Assembly (NCBI GenBank): GCA_009775125.1
Contig: VSPD01000003.1
Coordinates: 1-64,000, forward strand
Direction of reading: 5' to 3'
Length of the DNA: 64,000 bases
Source of the DNA: Muribaculaceae bacterium
Lineage (GTDB): Bacteria; Bacteroidota; Bacteroidia; Bacteroidales; Muribaculaceae
Part shown: piece by piece, positions 46,331 to 55,000 of the stretch
How the letters are laid out: each line of letters starts with the position of its first letter
Position numbering within the stretch: the first letter of the stretch is position 1
Notes under the pieces: model-generated
The model's database searches: none
Seen by the model: only the letters and a program-made list of their open reading frames with translations
Told to the model about the DNA's origin: nothing
Position numbers and translations under genes: made by a program

Positions 46331-46918
46331 ATGGCTGAAACATCTCCGGCTAAGCGCGGACTCCTTCTCCAACTCTTTGCCACATTCTTCAAAATCGGGG
46401 CATTCACCTTCGGGGGAGGTTGGGCCATGATTTCAATCATGGAGCGCGAACTTGTCGACAAACGAGGATGGCTCGCCCGAGAGGATTTCCTCGACCTGCT
46501 CGCCGTGGCGCAATCGCTGCCCGGTATTCTGGCCGTGAACATATCTGTGGCCGTAGGCGACTCGTTGCGCGGACGCCGCGGATGCCTGTGCGCCGCACTG
46601 GGCACAATCCTGCCGTCGTTCCTGATGATACTCGCCATAGCCATATTCCTTACCCCCGACCTGATTAACAACAATCCGGTGCTGTCGGCTGTGTTCAAAG
46701 GAATCCGCCCTGCGGTGGTGGCCCTCATTATCGCGCCTGTGCTCTCATCGGCCAAAGCGGCCAAACTCAACTGGAAAACAGCGTTGATACCCGTAGTTGT
46801 GGCCCTGCTGATATGGTCGAAACTGCCCGTGGTATCAAACCCCATCCTTTGGATTGTACTTGGCGGCCTCGGCGGCTACCTCGTCCTTCGCCAAAGCCTC
46901 AAAAACCAAAACGGATAG
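46331..46918 (+). CDS. Chromate transporter family protein, first half
   Basis: The 195-residue membrane protein has about six hydrophobic segments and the ChrA domain hallmark FKIGAFTFGGGWAMI, then AVAQSLPGILAVNISVAVG. In the CHR superfamily two such halves work together, either fused or as adjacent short genes. The partner half starts at 47829, after a three-gene insertion. Whether it moves chromate, sulfate or something else is not known. Confidence 0.88.
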   Translation: MAETSPAKRGLLLQLFATFFKIGAFTFGGGWAMISIMERELVDKRGWLAREDFLDLLAVAQSLPGILAVNISVAVGDSLRGRRGCLCAALGTILPSFLMILAIAIFLTPDLINNNPVLSAVFKGIRPAVVALIIAPVLSSAKAAKLNWKTALIPVVVALLIWSKLPVVSNPILWIVLGGLGGYLVLRQSLKNQNG

Positions 46919-46920
46919 CA

Positions 46921-47136
46921 ATGACAAAAAAGCATGTAGAATATATAACCGCCGTAATCGGTTCTATTTCTTGGAAAACCGGGATTTCGTGCAGTAAAAT
47001 ATACAGAGCGATAAATAATGCCGGATTAATCAATGGCTATCTCGTCAAATGCTTTGATGTGCTCCATACATTCAGCCTTGAATATGTGGCTGAAGATATT
47101 TTAAACATCCTGAAACGGAGAAAAATCTCATTATGA
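46921..47136 (+). CDS. DUF3791 protein (possible antitoxin-like partner)
   Basis: This 71-residue protein matches the small DUF3791 type: HVEYITAVIGSISWKTGISCSKIYRAI and CFDVLHTFSLEYVAEDIL, with the family's conserved VLHT. DUF3791 genes regularly sit beside DUF3990 genes. It begins 2 nt after the first chromate-transporter half and overlaps the DUF3990 gene by 4 nt (ATGA). It is AT-rich compared with both transporter genes. An antitoxin-like role is inference. Confidence 0.78.
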   Translation: MTKKHVEYITAVIGSISWKTGISCSKIYRAINNAGLINGYLVKCFDVLHTFSLEYVAEDILNILKRRKISL

Positions 47137-47627
47137 AACTCTTCCATGCCTCTGACACTCTAATTGAGAAGCCGGATATTTTTCATTCCAGGCATAATCT
47201 TGATTTCGGCGTAGGGTTTTATCTTACCCGAATGGAAGACCAGGCGGTAAAATACGCACGGAGATTTACAGCTTTGGGGAAAACGGCATACATCCATACC
47301 TATGAGTTTAACCTATATCCCCAATTCAAGACATTAACATTTGATTCATACAGCGCCGATTGGCTAAAATTTGTTTGCAACTGCCGTAGCGGAGAAAAGG
47401 ATTATGCCGCTTTTGACATTATAGAAGGCGGAGTGGCCAACGATAAGGTTTTTCGCACGGTCGAACTATTCATGAGCGGCATATATACGGCAGAACAAGC
47501 ATTGCAACAGTTAATATATCAAAAGCCAAATCATCAAGTGTGTTTTGTCAATCAGGATGCCATAGACACATGCCTGGAATTTATAGGGTGCTATAAAATA
47601 AAACCGGAAGCAAATGGAGAAGATTGA
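47133..47627 (+). CDS. DUF3990 protein (ADP-ribosyltransferase-like fold)
   Basis: The 164-residue protein fits DUF3990: KLFHASDTLIEKPDI, DFGVGFYLTRMEDQAVKYARRF, HTYEFNLYPQFKTLTF and later FDIIEGGVANDKVF. From family knowledge, DUF3990 is placed among ADP-ribosyltransferase-like folds, and H-x-(S/T)-like plus GFYLT segments are consistent. It could be a toxin or a modifying enzyme; no activity is established. It overlaps both neighbours (4 and 14 nt), showing tight coupling inside the cassette. Confidence 0.8.
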   Translation: MKLFHASDTLIEKPDIFHSRHNLDFGVGFYLTRMEDQAVKYARRFTALGKTAYIHTYEFNLYPQFKTLTFDSYSADWLKFVCNCRSGEKDYAAFDIIEGGVANDKVFRTVELFMSGIYTAEQALQQLIYQKPNHQVCFVNQDAIDTCLEFIGCYKIKPEANGED

Positions 47628-47820
47628 CAGAACATTATTGGATATGAAATATGCCAGAATTATAGAATTAATTTCTGAAAAACTTCATATTTCGCTTAGC
47701 GAAGCTATGGATAAATTTTATAATTCCGCTATATTTGAATTAATCGACACTAACGTAGGCGACTTATACTGTCGTAGCGACAAGTATCTTGCCGACGAAA
47801 TATGCCGGGATAACGTTTAG
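47614..47820 (+). CDS. Small protein of the DUF3990 cassette
   Basis: This 68-residue protein (LLDMKYARIIELISEKLHISLSEAMDKFYNSAIFELI ... GDLYCRSDKYLADEI) resembles small helical proteins that commonly accompany DUF3990 genes. I cannot name the family with certainty. It starts inside the end of the DUF3990 gene, and its stop codon is 8 nt before the second chromate-transporter half. Confidence 0.7.
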   Translation: MEKIDRTLLDMKYARIIELISEKLHISLSEAMDKFYNSAIFELIDTNVGDLYCRSDKYLADEICRDNV

Positions 47821-47828
47821 TTTGTTTT

Positions 47829-48398
47829 ATGATTTACCTTAAATTGATATGGAGTTATCTGAAAATCGGGCTGTTCGGGTTCGGTGGAGGATATGCCATG
47901 CTTGCGCTCATAGAAAATGAGATTGTCGGCTCCGGGTGGATTACCGAAAAGATGTTTACCGACATTGTGGCTATCTCGCAGATGACCCCGGGTCCTATCG
48001 GCATCAATTCCGCCACTTATATCGGATATGTCGCCCCTCAGCAAGCGTCGCCGATGTTTGCCTCGCCTCTATGGGGTATCCTCGGGTCGATAATATGCAC
48101 GCTCGCCGTAGTGCTGCCATCGGCACTTCTGGTGTTCTATACGAGCCACCTCATTCGCCGGCATAAGGACAGCGTGGCGGTAAAAGGCATTTTTATGGGG
48201 CTTCGCCCCGTGGTGGTAGGCCTTATCGCCTCGGCGGCCCTTCTGCTTATGAACTCGTCTAACTTCGGCACCGACACACGCGACGTGTTGTGGAGCATCG
48301 CTCTGTGCGTGGCATCGTTCTGTGTGGTGCAATTCACCAAAATACATCCTATTGCAGTGATTGTAGGCGCCGGCATTTGCGGTTATTTCATTTTTTAA
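47829..48398 (+). CDS. Chromate transporter family protein, second half
   Basis: The 189-residue membrane protein carries LKIGLFGFGGGYAMLALIE and AISQMTPGPIGINSATYIGY, the ChrA-type domain motifs, and about six hydrophobic segments. It pairs with the half at 46331-46918. The folC start is 4 nt downstream, so the unit continues into folC. Confidence 0.88.
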   Translation: MIYLKLIWSYLKIGLFGFGGGYAMLALIENEIVGSGWITEKMFTDIVAISQMTPGPIGINSATYIGYVAPQQASPMFASPLWGILGSIICTLAVVLPSALLVFYTSHLIRRHKDSVAVKGIFMGLRPVVVGLIASAALLLMNSSNFGTDTRDVLWSIALCVASFCVVQFTKIHPIAVIVGAGICGYFIF

Positions 48399-48402
48399 GA
48401 CA

Positions 48403-49671
48403 ATGACTTACGAAGAAGCGACAGATTTTCTGTTCAACAGCCTTCCGGTGTTCCAGTCACAAGGTCCGGGAGCATATAAACCGGGACTTGACACTGCCCG
48501 TATTCTCGCCGAAGCGTTCGGCAATCCCCACGAGGGCTACCGTAAAATACATGTCGGAGGCACCAACGGCAAAGGCTCTACCTCGCACATGACAGCCGCC
48601 ATCCTCCGGGAAGCCGGCTACAAGACCGGACTGTACACGTCGCCCCATCTTGTCGATTTCCGCGAGCGCATCCGCGTCGACGGCGAGATGATGCCGCGCG
48701 AAGCCGTTGTCGATTTCGTGGAGCGTTATCGCGCCATGAATCTGCCGTGCCGTCCGTCGTTTTTCGAGCTTACGACAATCATGGCGTTTGAATGGTTCAA
48801 GAAATCGGGCGTCGATTATGCCGTGATAGAGGTTGGCCTTGGCGGACGCCTCGACACCACCAACATTATGGAACCGTGCCTCACGGCCGTGACCAATGTA
48901 TCGCTCGACCATATGGCTCTGCTGGGCAATACCGAGCCGGAAATTGCCCGTGAGAAAGCGGGTATTTTCAAGCCCGGAGTCAAAGCATTTGTCTTTGAGG
49001 CCGATGGCGAAGTGCGCAAGGTATTCGAAGAAGCGGCCAATACGACAGGCGCTCCTGTTACTTTTGTGCAAGACCGGCCCCTGCCCTATCGCCGATGCGA
49101 CGACGGCAAATGGATATTCGCCCTGCATCCCGACGAGGAGCCTTGGGTGGTATGCGACCTCGACGGCGACTGCCAGCCCATGAATATACGCGGCGTGATC
49201 GAGCTGGCTCACAATCTTCCCGTCGACGACAACGCCATAGCCGGCGGATTGGCAAATACCGTAAAAAACACCGGGCTGATGGGCCGATGGATGACCCTGC
49301 GCGACTCCTCGCCGCGTATCATCTGCGACACCGGCCACAACATAGGCGCATGGCAATATCTGGCTCCGCGCCTTGGCGAAATGGCCGAAGCAGAACGCAC
49401 CCACGCCGTGATGGGATTTGTCAACGACAAGGACGTAAGCCATATCTTCGAGCGTCTGCCGCGTTCGGTGCGCTATTTCTTTGCCACACCCTCCGTGCCA
49501 CGTGGCCGTAAGTCGACAGAGCTCCTTGCCTTGGCTCACAGCCACGGACTCGACGCACAGGCATACGACACGGTAGCCGAAGCCTTGGCAGCGGCGCAGA
49601 CCGATGCCGATGTGGTATTTGTCGGGGGAAGCACGTTTATTGTAGCCGACCTGCTGTCGCAGTTCAGTTGA
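48403..49671 (+). CDS. folC: Folylpolyglutamate / dihydrofolate synthase
   Basis: FolC adds glutamate to folates, and in many bacteria also makes dihydrofolate. The Mur-ligase-type ATP site is GGTNGKGSTSHM, followed by YTSPHLVDFRERI. DYAVIEVGLGGRLDTTN and the C-terminal DTGHNIGAW complete the pattern. It has 422 residues. Its last 8 nt overlap the convergent murI gene. Confidence 0.95.
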   Translation: MTYEEATDFLFNSLPVFQSQGPGAYKPGLDTARILAEAFGNPHEGYRKIHVGGTNGKGSTSHMTAAILREAGYKTGLYTSPHLVDFRERIRVDGEMMPREAVVDFVERYRAMNLPCRPSFFELTTIMAFEWFKKSGVDYAVIEVGLGGRLDTTNIMEPCLTAVTNVSLDHMALLGNTEPEIAREKAGIFKPGVKAFVFEADGEVRKVFEEAANTTGAPVTFVQDRPLPYRRCDDGKWIFALHPDEEPWVVCDLDGDCQPMNIRGVIELAHNLPVDDNAIAGGLANTVKNTGLMGRWMTLRDSSPRIICDTGHNIGAWQYLAPRLGEMAEAERTHAVMGFVNDKDVSHIFERLPRSVRYFFATPSVPRGRKSTELLALAHSHGLDAQAYDTVAEALAAAQTDADVVFVGGSTFIVADLLSQFS

Positions 49672-50560
49672 AGTCGATATGCCGGGCTGAAACAGGCTCG
49701 GAAAGGAACAGCGAGCCTAGGTCGGAAAATTTGTCGGGATGCTCGGTTGTGAGATAGTCGACAGAAGCTCCGCGCAGCAGGCGCCGCTCCATCTCGGGGT
49801 GGCGCGAAAGATAGTCGGCGAGGCTTTCGGCCACTATATTTCCCTGCACCACAGTACGCACGCCTTCGGGCATGTATTTGCGGATTTTATCGAGCAACAG
49901 CGGATAGTGGGTGCAAGCAAGAATCACCGTATCTATATCTGAATCGGCCTCAAAAAGAGCGTCGATTTCCTTTTTTACAAAATAATCGGCACCGGGACCT
50001 GCCGACTCGCGGTTTTCGACAAGGGGCACCCACATCGGGCAGGCATGTTGAGTGACATATATGTCGGGGTGCAGTTTGGCCAGTTCAAGCTCATACGACC
50101 GGGATGCCACCGTGCCGGGCGTGCCAAGCACGCCGATGTGGCGCGAAGCCGTAAGTTCTCCGGTTTTCTCCACCGTCGGACGTATCACGCCGAGCACGCG
50201 ACGCGTGGGGTCGTCCATATCAGGGAGGTCGTTCTGCTGTATATTGCGCAAGGCCTTGGCTGATGCCGTGTTGCAGGCAAGAATCACCAACGGACATCCG
50301 CAGGCAAACAGATGTTCCACGGCCTGTCGCGTAAACTGATACACACATTCAAACGAGCGTGTGCCGTAAGGAGCGCGGGCATTGTCGCCCAGATAAAGAT
50401 AAGAGTATTGTGGCAGGCGGCGGCGTATTTCTTTCAACACCGTCAAGCCGCCATAGCCCGAGTCGAATACACCGATCGGGCCGGAAGGAGTAAAAGAACG
50501 GCGAACTGATAGTTCGTCGCCGGGTGTTCCGTCGCAATATATCAATTCGCCGTTGTTCAT
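49664..50560 (-). CDS. murI: Glutamate racemase
   Basis: MurI supplies D-glutamate for peptidoglycan. The motifs are IGVFDSGYGGLTVL, LGDNARAPYG, LACNTASAKALR (first catalytic Cys) and LACTHYPLL (second catalytic Cys). The 298-residue protein has an N-terminal extension of about 26 residues before the usual start, so an internal start is possible, though no later Met fits well. It lies 20 nt downstream of pgi. Confidence 0.94.
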   Translation of the reverse strand: MNNGELIYCDGTPGDELSVRRSFTPSGPIGVFDSGYGGLTVLKEIRRRLPQYSYLYLGDNARAPYGTRSFECVYQFTRQAVEHLFACGCPLVILACNTASAKALRNIQQNDLPDMDDPTRRVLGVIRPTVEKTGELTASRHIGVLGTPGTVASRSYELELAKLHPDIYVTQHACPMWVPLVENRESAGPGADYFVKKEIDALFEADSDIDTVILACTHYPLLLDKIRKYMPEGVRTVVQGNIVAESLADYLSRHPEMERRLLRGASVDYLTTEHPDKFSDLGSLFLSEPVSARHIDFN

Positions 50561-50580
50561 TTTATTCGTATTGCCGGATA

Positions 50581-51921
50581 TTAGCCGAGACGCGATTTGA
50601 TGGCCTCGGTTTCTTTTTCGTAGCCGGGTTTGGCCAGAAGGGCAAACATATTCTTTTTGTAAGCCTCAACGCCGGGCTGGTTGAAGGGGTTCACGCCGAG
50701 CATGTAGCCGGAGATGCCGCAAGCTATTTCGAAGAAATAGATAAGCTCGCCAAGGTAGCGTTCTTCGAGGGCGGGGATGGTGATGCGCATGTTGGGCACG
50801 CCGCCGTCGACGTGGGCGATGCGTGTGCCGAGTTCGGCCATCTTGTTCACTTCGTCGACACGCTTGCCGGCAATGTAGTTAAGGCCGTCGAGGTTAGCTT
50901 CGTCGGAGGGAATCACCACGGTCTTATCGGGATTTTCTACGGAAAGCACGGTTTCGAAGATCGAACGTTCGCCGTCCTGAATCCATTGGCCCATGGAGTG
51001 GAGGTCGGTGGAGTTGTCGACGGCAGCGGGGAAGATGCCTTTGCCGTCCTTGCCTTCGCTTTCGCCGTAGAGCTGTTTCCACCATTCACCGAAGTAGTGG
51101 AGCTTGGGATTGTAGTTTACAAGAATTTCAATTTTCTTGCCGTCGCGGTAGAGGGCGTTGCGGGCGGAAGCATAGCGCAGGGCGATGTTTTCTTCCGTGG
51201 GCTGTTGCAGTTTTTCCTGCATGTGGCGTGCGCCGTCGAGAAGCGCGCGGATGTCGAATCCAGCCACTGCGATGGGAAGAAGACCTACGGGTGAAAGCAC
51301 AGAGAAACGGCCGCCTACGGAATCTTCGATAACGAATGTCTTGTAACCTTCCTCGGTAGCGAGCTGGCGAAGTGCGCCACGCTTGGCGTCGGTGATGGCT
51401 ACGATGCGTTTTGCGGCCTCGGCTTTGCCGATTTCGGCTTCAAGACGGGCTTTGAGCAGACGGAAAGCGATTGCGGGCTCGGTGGTTGTGCCCGATTTGG
51501 ATATTACGATAATGCCGAAGCGTTTGCCTTCGAGATAAGCCATGAGTTCGTTGAGGTAGTCCTCGCCGATGTTCTGGCCTGCGAAAAGCATCACGGGGCC
51601 TTTTGCGTCTGCGCCGTAGGCAGAGAAAGCGTTGCTGAGGGATTCGATTACGGCTTTGGCACCGAGGTAAGAACCGCCGATACCGATAGAAACAACTACG
51701 TCGCAGTTCTCGCGGAGCGAACGCGCAGCGGCTTCAATGTCGGAGGTAAGAGCCTCGTCGGTACGTGAAGGGAGGTCGAGCCAACCGAGGAAATCGTTTC
51801 CTGCGGCATCAGCATTCACAAGATGAGCCAGACCGGCCTTGGCCTCGGGCATAAGAGCGTCGACAGCAGCCTCGGAGACTGTGCCGTAAACATGTTTGAT
51901 GTCTAAATCGATGTTTTGCAT
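50581..51921 (-). CDS. pgi: Glucose-6-phosphate isomerase
   Basis: The enzyme interconverts glucose-6-phosphate and fructose-6-phosphate. The 446-residue form is the shorter bacterial type. [31 protein letters not shown], the [16 protein letters not shown] region and [12 protein letters not shown] are present. ATG 51921 is used in place of the TTG at 51930. A -7-like TAATTTTG lies leftward at 51957-51964. Confidence 0.96.
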   Translation of the reverse strand: MQNIDLDIKHVYGTVSEAAVDALMPEAKAGLAHLVNADAAGNDFLGWLDLPSRTDEALTSDIEAAARSLRENCDVVVSIGIGGSYLGAKAVIESLSNAFSAYGADAKGPVMLFAGQNIGEDYLNELMAYLEGKRFGIIVISKSGTTTEPAIAFRLLKARLEAEIGKAEAAKRIVAITDAKRGALRQLATEEGYKTFVIEDSVGGRFSVLSPVGLLPIAVAGFDIRALLDGARHMQEKLQQPTEENIALRYASARNALYRDGKKIEILVNYNPKLHYFGEWWKQLYGESEGKDGKGIFPAAVDNSTDLHSMGQWIQDGERSIFETVLSVENPDKTVVIPSDEANLDGLNYIAGKRVDEVNKMAELGTRIAHVDGGVPNMRITIPALEERYLGELIYFFEIACGISGYMLGVNPFNQPGVEAYKKNMFALLAKPGYEKETEAIKSRLG

Positions 51922-51956
51922 GCTATACAACTTGATTGTAGTTCGGAATTTTTTTG

Positions 51957-51964
51957 CAAAATTA
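51957..51964 (-). promoter_or_regulatory. -7 box upstream of pgi
   Basis: Read leftward this is TAATTTTG, matching TAnnTTTG, 36 nt before the pgi start. No convincing -33 box. Confidence 0.4.
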
Positions 51965-52008
51965 CTAAAATTCGGCTTATATCGGCATAAAATCTTGTAA
52001 AAATTTCA

Positions 52009-52016
52009 TAAATTTG
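52009..52016 (+). promoter_or_regulatory. -7 box upstream of the giant helicase
   Basis: TAAATTTG lies 52 nt before the start codon at 52069 and fits the -7 consensus; the -33 position is not well matched. Confidence 0.45.
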
Positions 52017-52068
52017 CATCTCTCCTTCGAGGGGTATCCACTCTCCTTCTCTTTCTGATACATTTCTA

Positions 52069-55000
52069 ATGGATTTGACCGTACACGCCGACACGTTTTC
52101 CGCGCCCGAGGGCATGATAGCCCTCGAGTATTTTCCCGTGGCCAATTATGTGCTGAACATGAACGGCTTCGACACAATACGCCGACTCACACTCTCCAAC
52201 ACCGGCGCAAATGCCTGGACTGACACGAAAGTGACCCTGTCGGGCGACCTGCTGTTGCAATCGTCGGCCACATTCGACACCATCGGAGCCGGAGACAGCG
52301 TCGACCTCTCCGACAGGATAAGGGTGACTCTCGACCACGCCCGGCTGATGCAGCTCACAGAGAGCGACGGCATCTTTTTTACCATTACGGTGGAAATCGG
52401 GAAAACGGAGGCGTTCTCGCGCAAATACGCGCTGATGCTCACGGCCTACGACCATTGGATGGGCACGCGAATACGCCCCGAGCTCACCGCCGCGTTTGTC
52501 ACGCCCAACCATCCGCTTGTGGCGCGTATTGCAGCATCGGCATCGCAGAAACTCGCCGCCGCAACCGGCGACGGCTCCCTTAATGCCTATCACAGTGGCG
52601 ATCCAAACCGGGTGCGCATGCAAGTGGCGGCGATTTTCGAGGCCATACGCGACGAAAACATATCATACGTAACCGCCCCGGCAAGTTTCGAGGCCGCCGG
52701 CCAGCGGATTCGCACTGCCGACAAAGTGCTTTCCGACAAAATGGCTACGTGCATCGACCTGTCGCTGCTCATGGCCTCGGTGCTTGAAGCGGCAGGCATA
52801 CGCCCAATCATAATTTTCACTTCCGGACACAGCTTTGCCGGGGCTTGGCTTGTGCGCGATTCTTATTTTCAAAGCGTGGGCGACGACGCCGGCTTCCTTT
52901 TGAAAGGCTTGGCCGACGGCGTGAACGACATCGTGGCGTTTGAAACCACTTTCGTCACAGCCCCGGCACATCCTTCTTTTGAAGACGCCGTGACGCAGGC
53001 GCGCGCCCAACTGGCCGATGAAAACACTTTTGAATGTTTTGTCGATATTGCCCGTGCCCGTGTCAACAACGTGCGTCCGATACCGCTGCGCATCTCCGAC
53101 GAGAAATTCCACACCACCGATACCGACACGCATACGGCCGGCACGGAAGTACGCCTGCTCGACCGTTACGACCTGTCGGCCTACGACCGCGACACCTCGG
53201 CCGTGACAAAATATACCGTATGGGAGCGAAAATTGCTCGACTTTACCCTGCGGAACTCCCTGCTTAACATTCGCACCGGCCGGCGTACCATACCTCTGCT
53301 TTCGTTTGCCATCGACAGCCTCGAAAACTACCTCGCCGACGGCAAGACTTTCACCATACGCGAGTTTCCTCTCGACGAGACTCCGCAACCGAGCGAACGG
53401 GGCATTTACGACTCGACGCGCTACCCGATGCTCAAGCCATTGGTCGTGGAGCAAATGTCGCAACGCCGCCTCCATTCTTTTCTGTCCGACGAGCGACTGC
53501 GCGACAGCCTGAAATATCTATATCGAGCCGCCCGCACATCGCTCGAGGAAAACGGCGCGAGCAACCTCTACCTTGCCCTCGGGCTTCTTCGCTGGCTCGA
53601 TGCCGACAATTCTTCCGAAGCTCATTACGCCCCGATTCTGCTTATCCCTGTCGATATTGTGCGGTCGTCGGGCATAAACAATTATTCAATACGCGCGCGC
53701 GACGAGGAGGTGTCGCTCAATATCACCCTTTCCGAACTCCTGCGCCAGCAACACGACATAGACCTTTCGGCCATAAACGTGCTTCCCTCCGACGAGTCGG
53801 GCGTAGACGTGAAACGCATCTTCGCTTTCATACGCGAGAAGATACGCACAAAAAAAGGATGGAACGTGCTCGACGAATCGATGCTCGGCATTTTCTCGTT
53901 CAACAAATTTGTGATGTGGCGCGACATACACGCCAACTCCGAGAGCCTGCACAGTCACGAAATAATAGCGAGCCTCGTCGACGGACGGCTGCACACCGCC
54001 CCCGACGACGACAGCGTGACCGATGCCAAGGCCGCCGACGCCGACATGAATCCGGCGGAATATGCCATACCCATCGACGTGGACTCCTCGCAACTCGAAG
54101 CTATCATCGCTTCTGCCGAAAGCAAAAGTTTCATACTCCACGGCCCTCCCGGCACCGGCAAGTCACAGACCATCACCAACATAATAGCCAACGCCCTTTT
54201 TCAAGGCCGGCGGGTGCTTTTCGTGGCCGAGAAAATGGCCGCGCTCGAAGTGGTGCAGTCGCGCCTTGAAAAAATCGGGCTTGCTCCGTTCTGCCTCGAA
54301 CTCCACTCCAACAAGGCCTCCAAGCAGCATTTTCTCAGCCAGCTGGCCCGCGCCCTCGACGTGGAGCGCACACAAGCCGATGTGGACTATGCCTCCATGG
54401 CCTCGCAAGTATTCGACAGCCGCCGCGACCTTCTCGACACCATAGAGGCTCTCCACGCCACTCAGCCGTCGGGGCTTTCGCTCTACGACTGCATCGAGCG
54501 CGCAATGGCTCTCTCAACTTCTCAACTTCCTACTCCCCAACTTCCCCTCTTCCCCACTCCTGCCCAAGCCGAGGCTAATGCAGAGCTGATACGCGGCGCA
54601 GGCACCGTAATGCGAGTTATCGGCACTCCAAACAATCATCCTTTTGCACGGCTTCCAATAAAATACGATGGAGCGAACTCCGAAATCGAGACCATCCGCA
54701 TAATCCGCGATTTTCTTGCTGATTCCTCTTTTATGGATGATTTGCTTCTGAAATACGGCACGGACAAAAAAGCCGCGGAAATCGACGTATTCAAAAGCAA
54801 CGGCAATTTCACCTCATTCCTCGGAAGCATAATTCTCGACAGGGATTCAGGTTCTGACGAGAGGAAAAAGATTGTGGCCGCTTTCAGAAAATCGAGCGGC
54901 CAACGCTTCCTTCTCCGCAAACAGTATGGCCAAGGAGCTGTTATGAGAATCGAATCGGGATATATCTCCTCGCTGCGCAGCCGCTGGACCGAAGCCCGGC

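Noticed and set aside
46813..46920. Upstream extension of the DUF3791 frame into the first chromate-transporter half
   Set aside because: The DUF3791 similarity starts at ATG 46921; the extension is an out-of-frame reading of the transporter gene.
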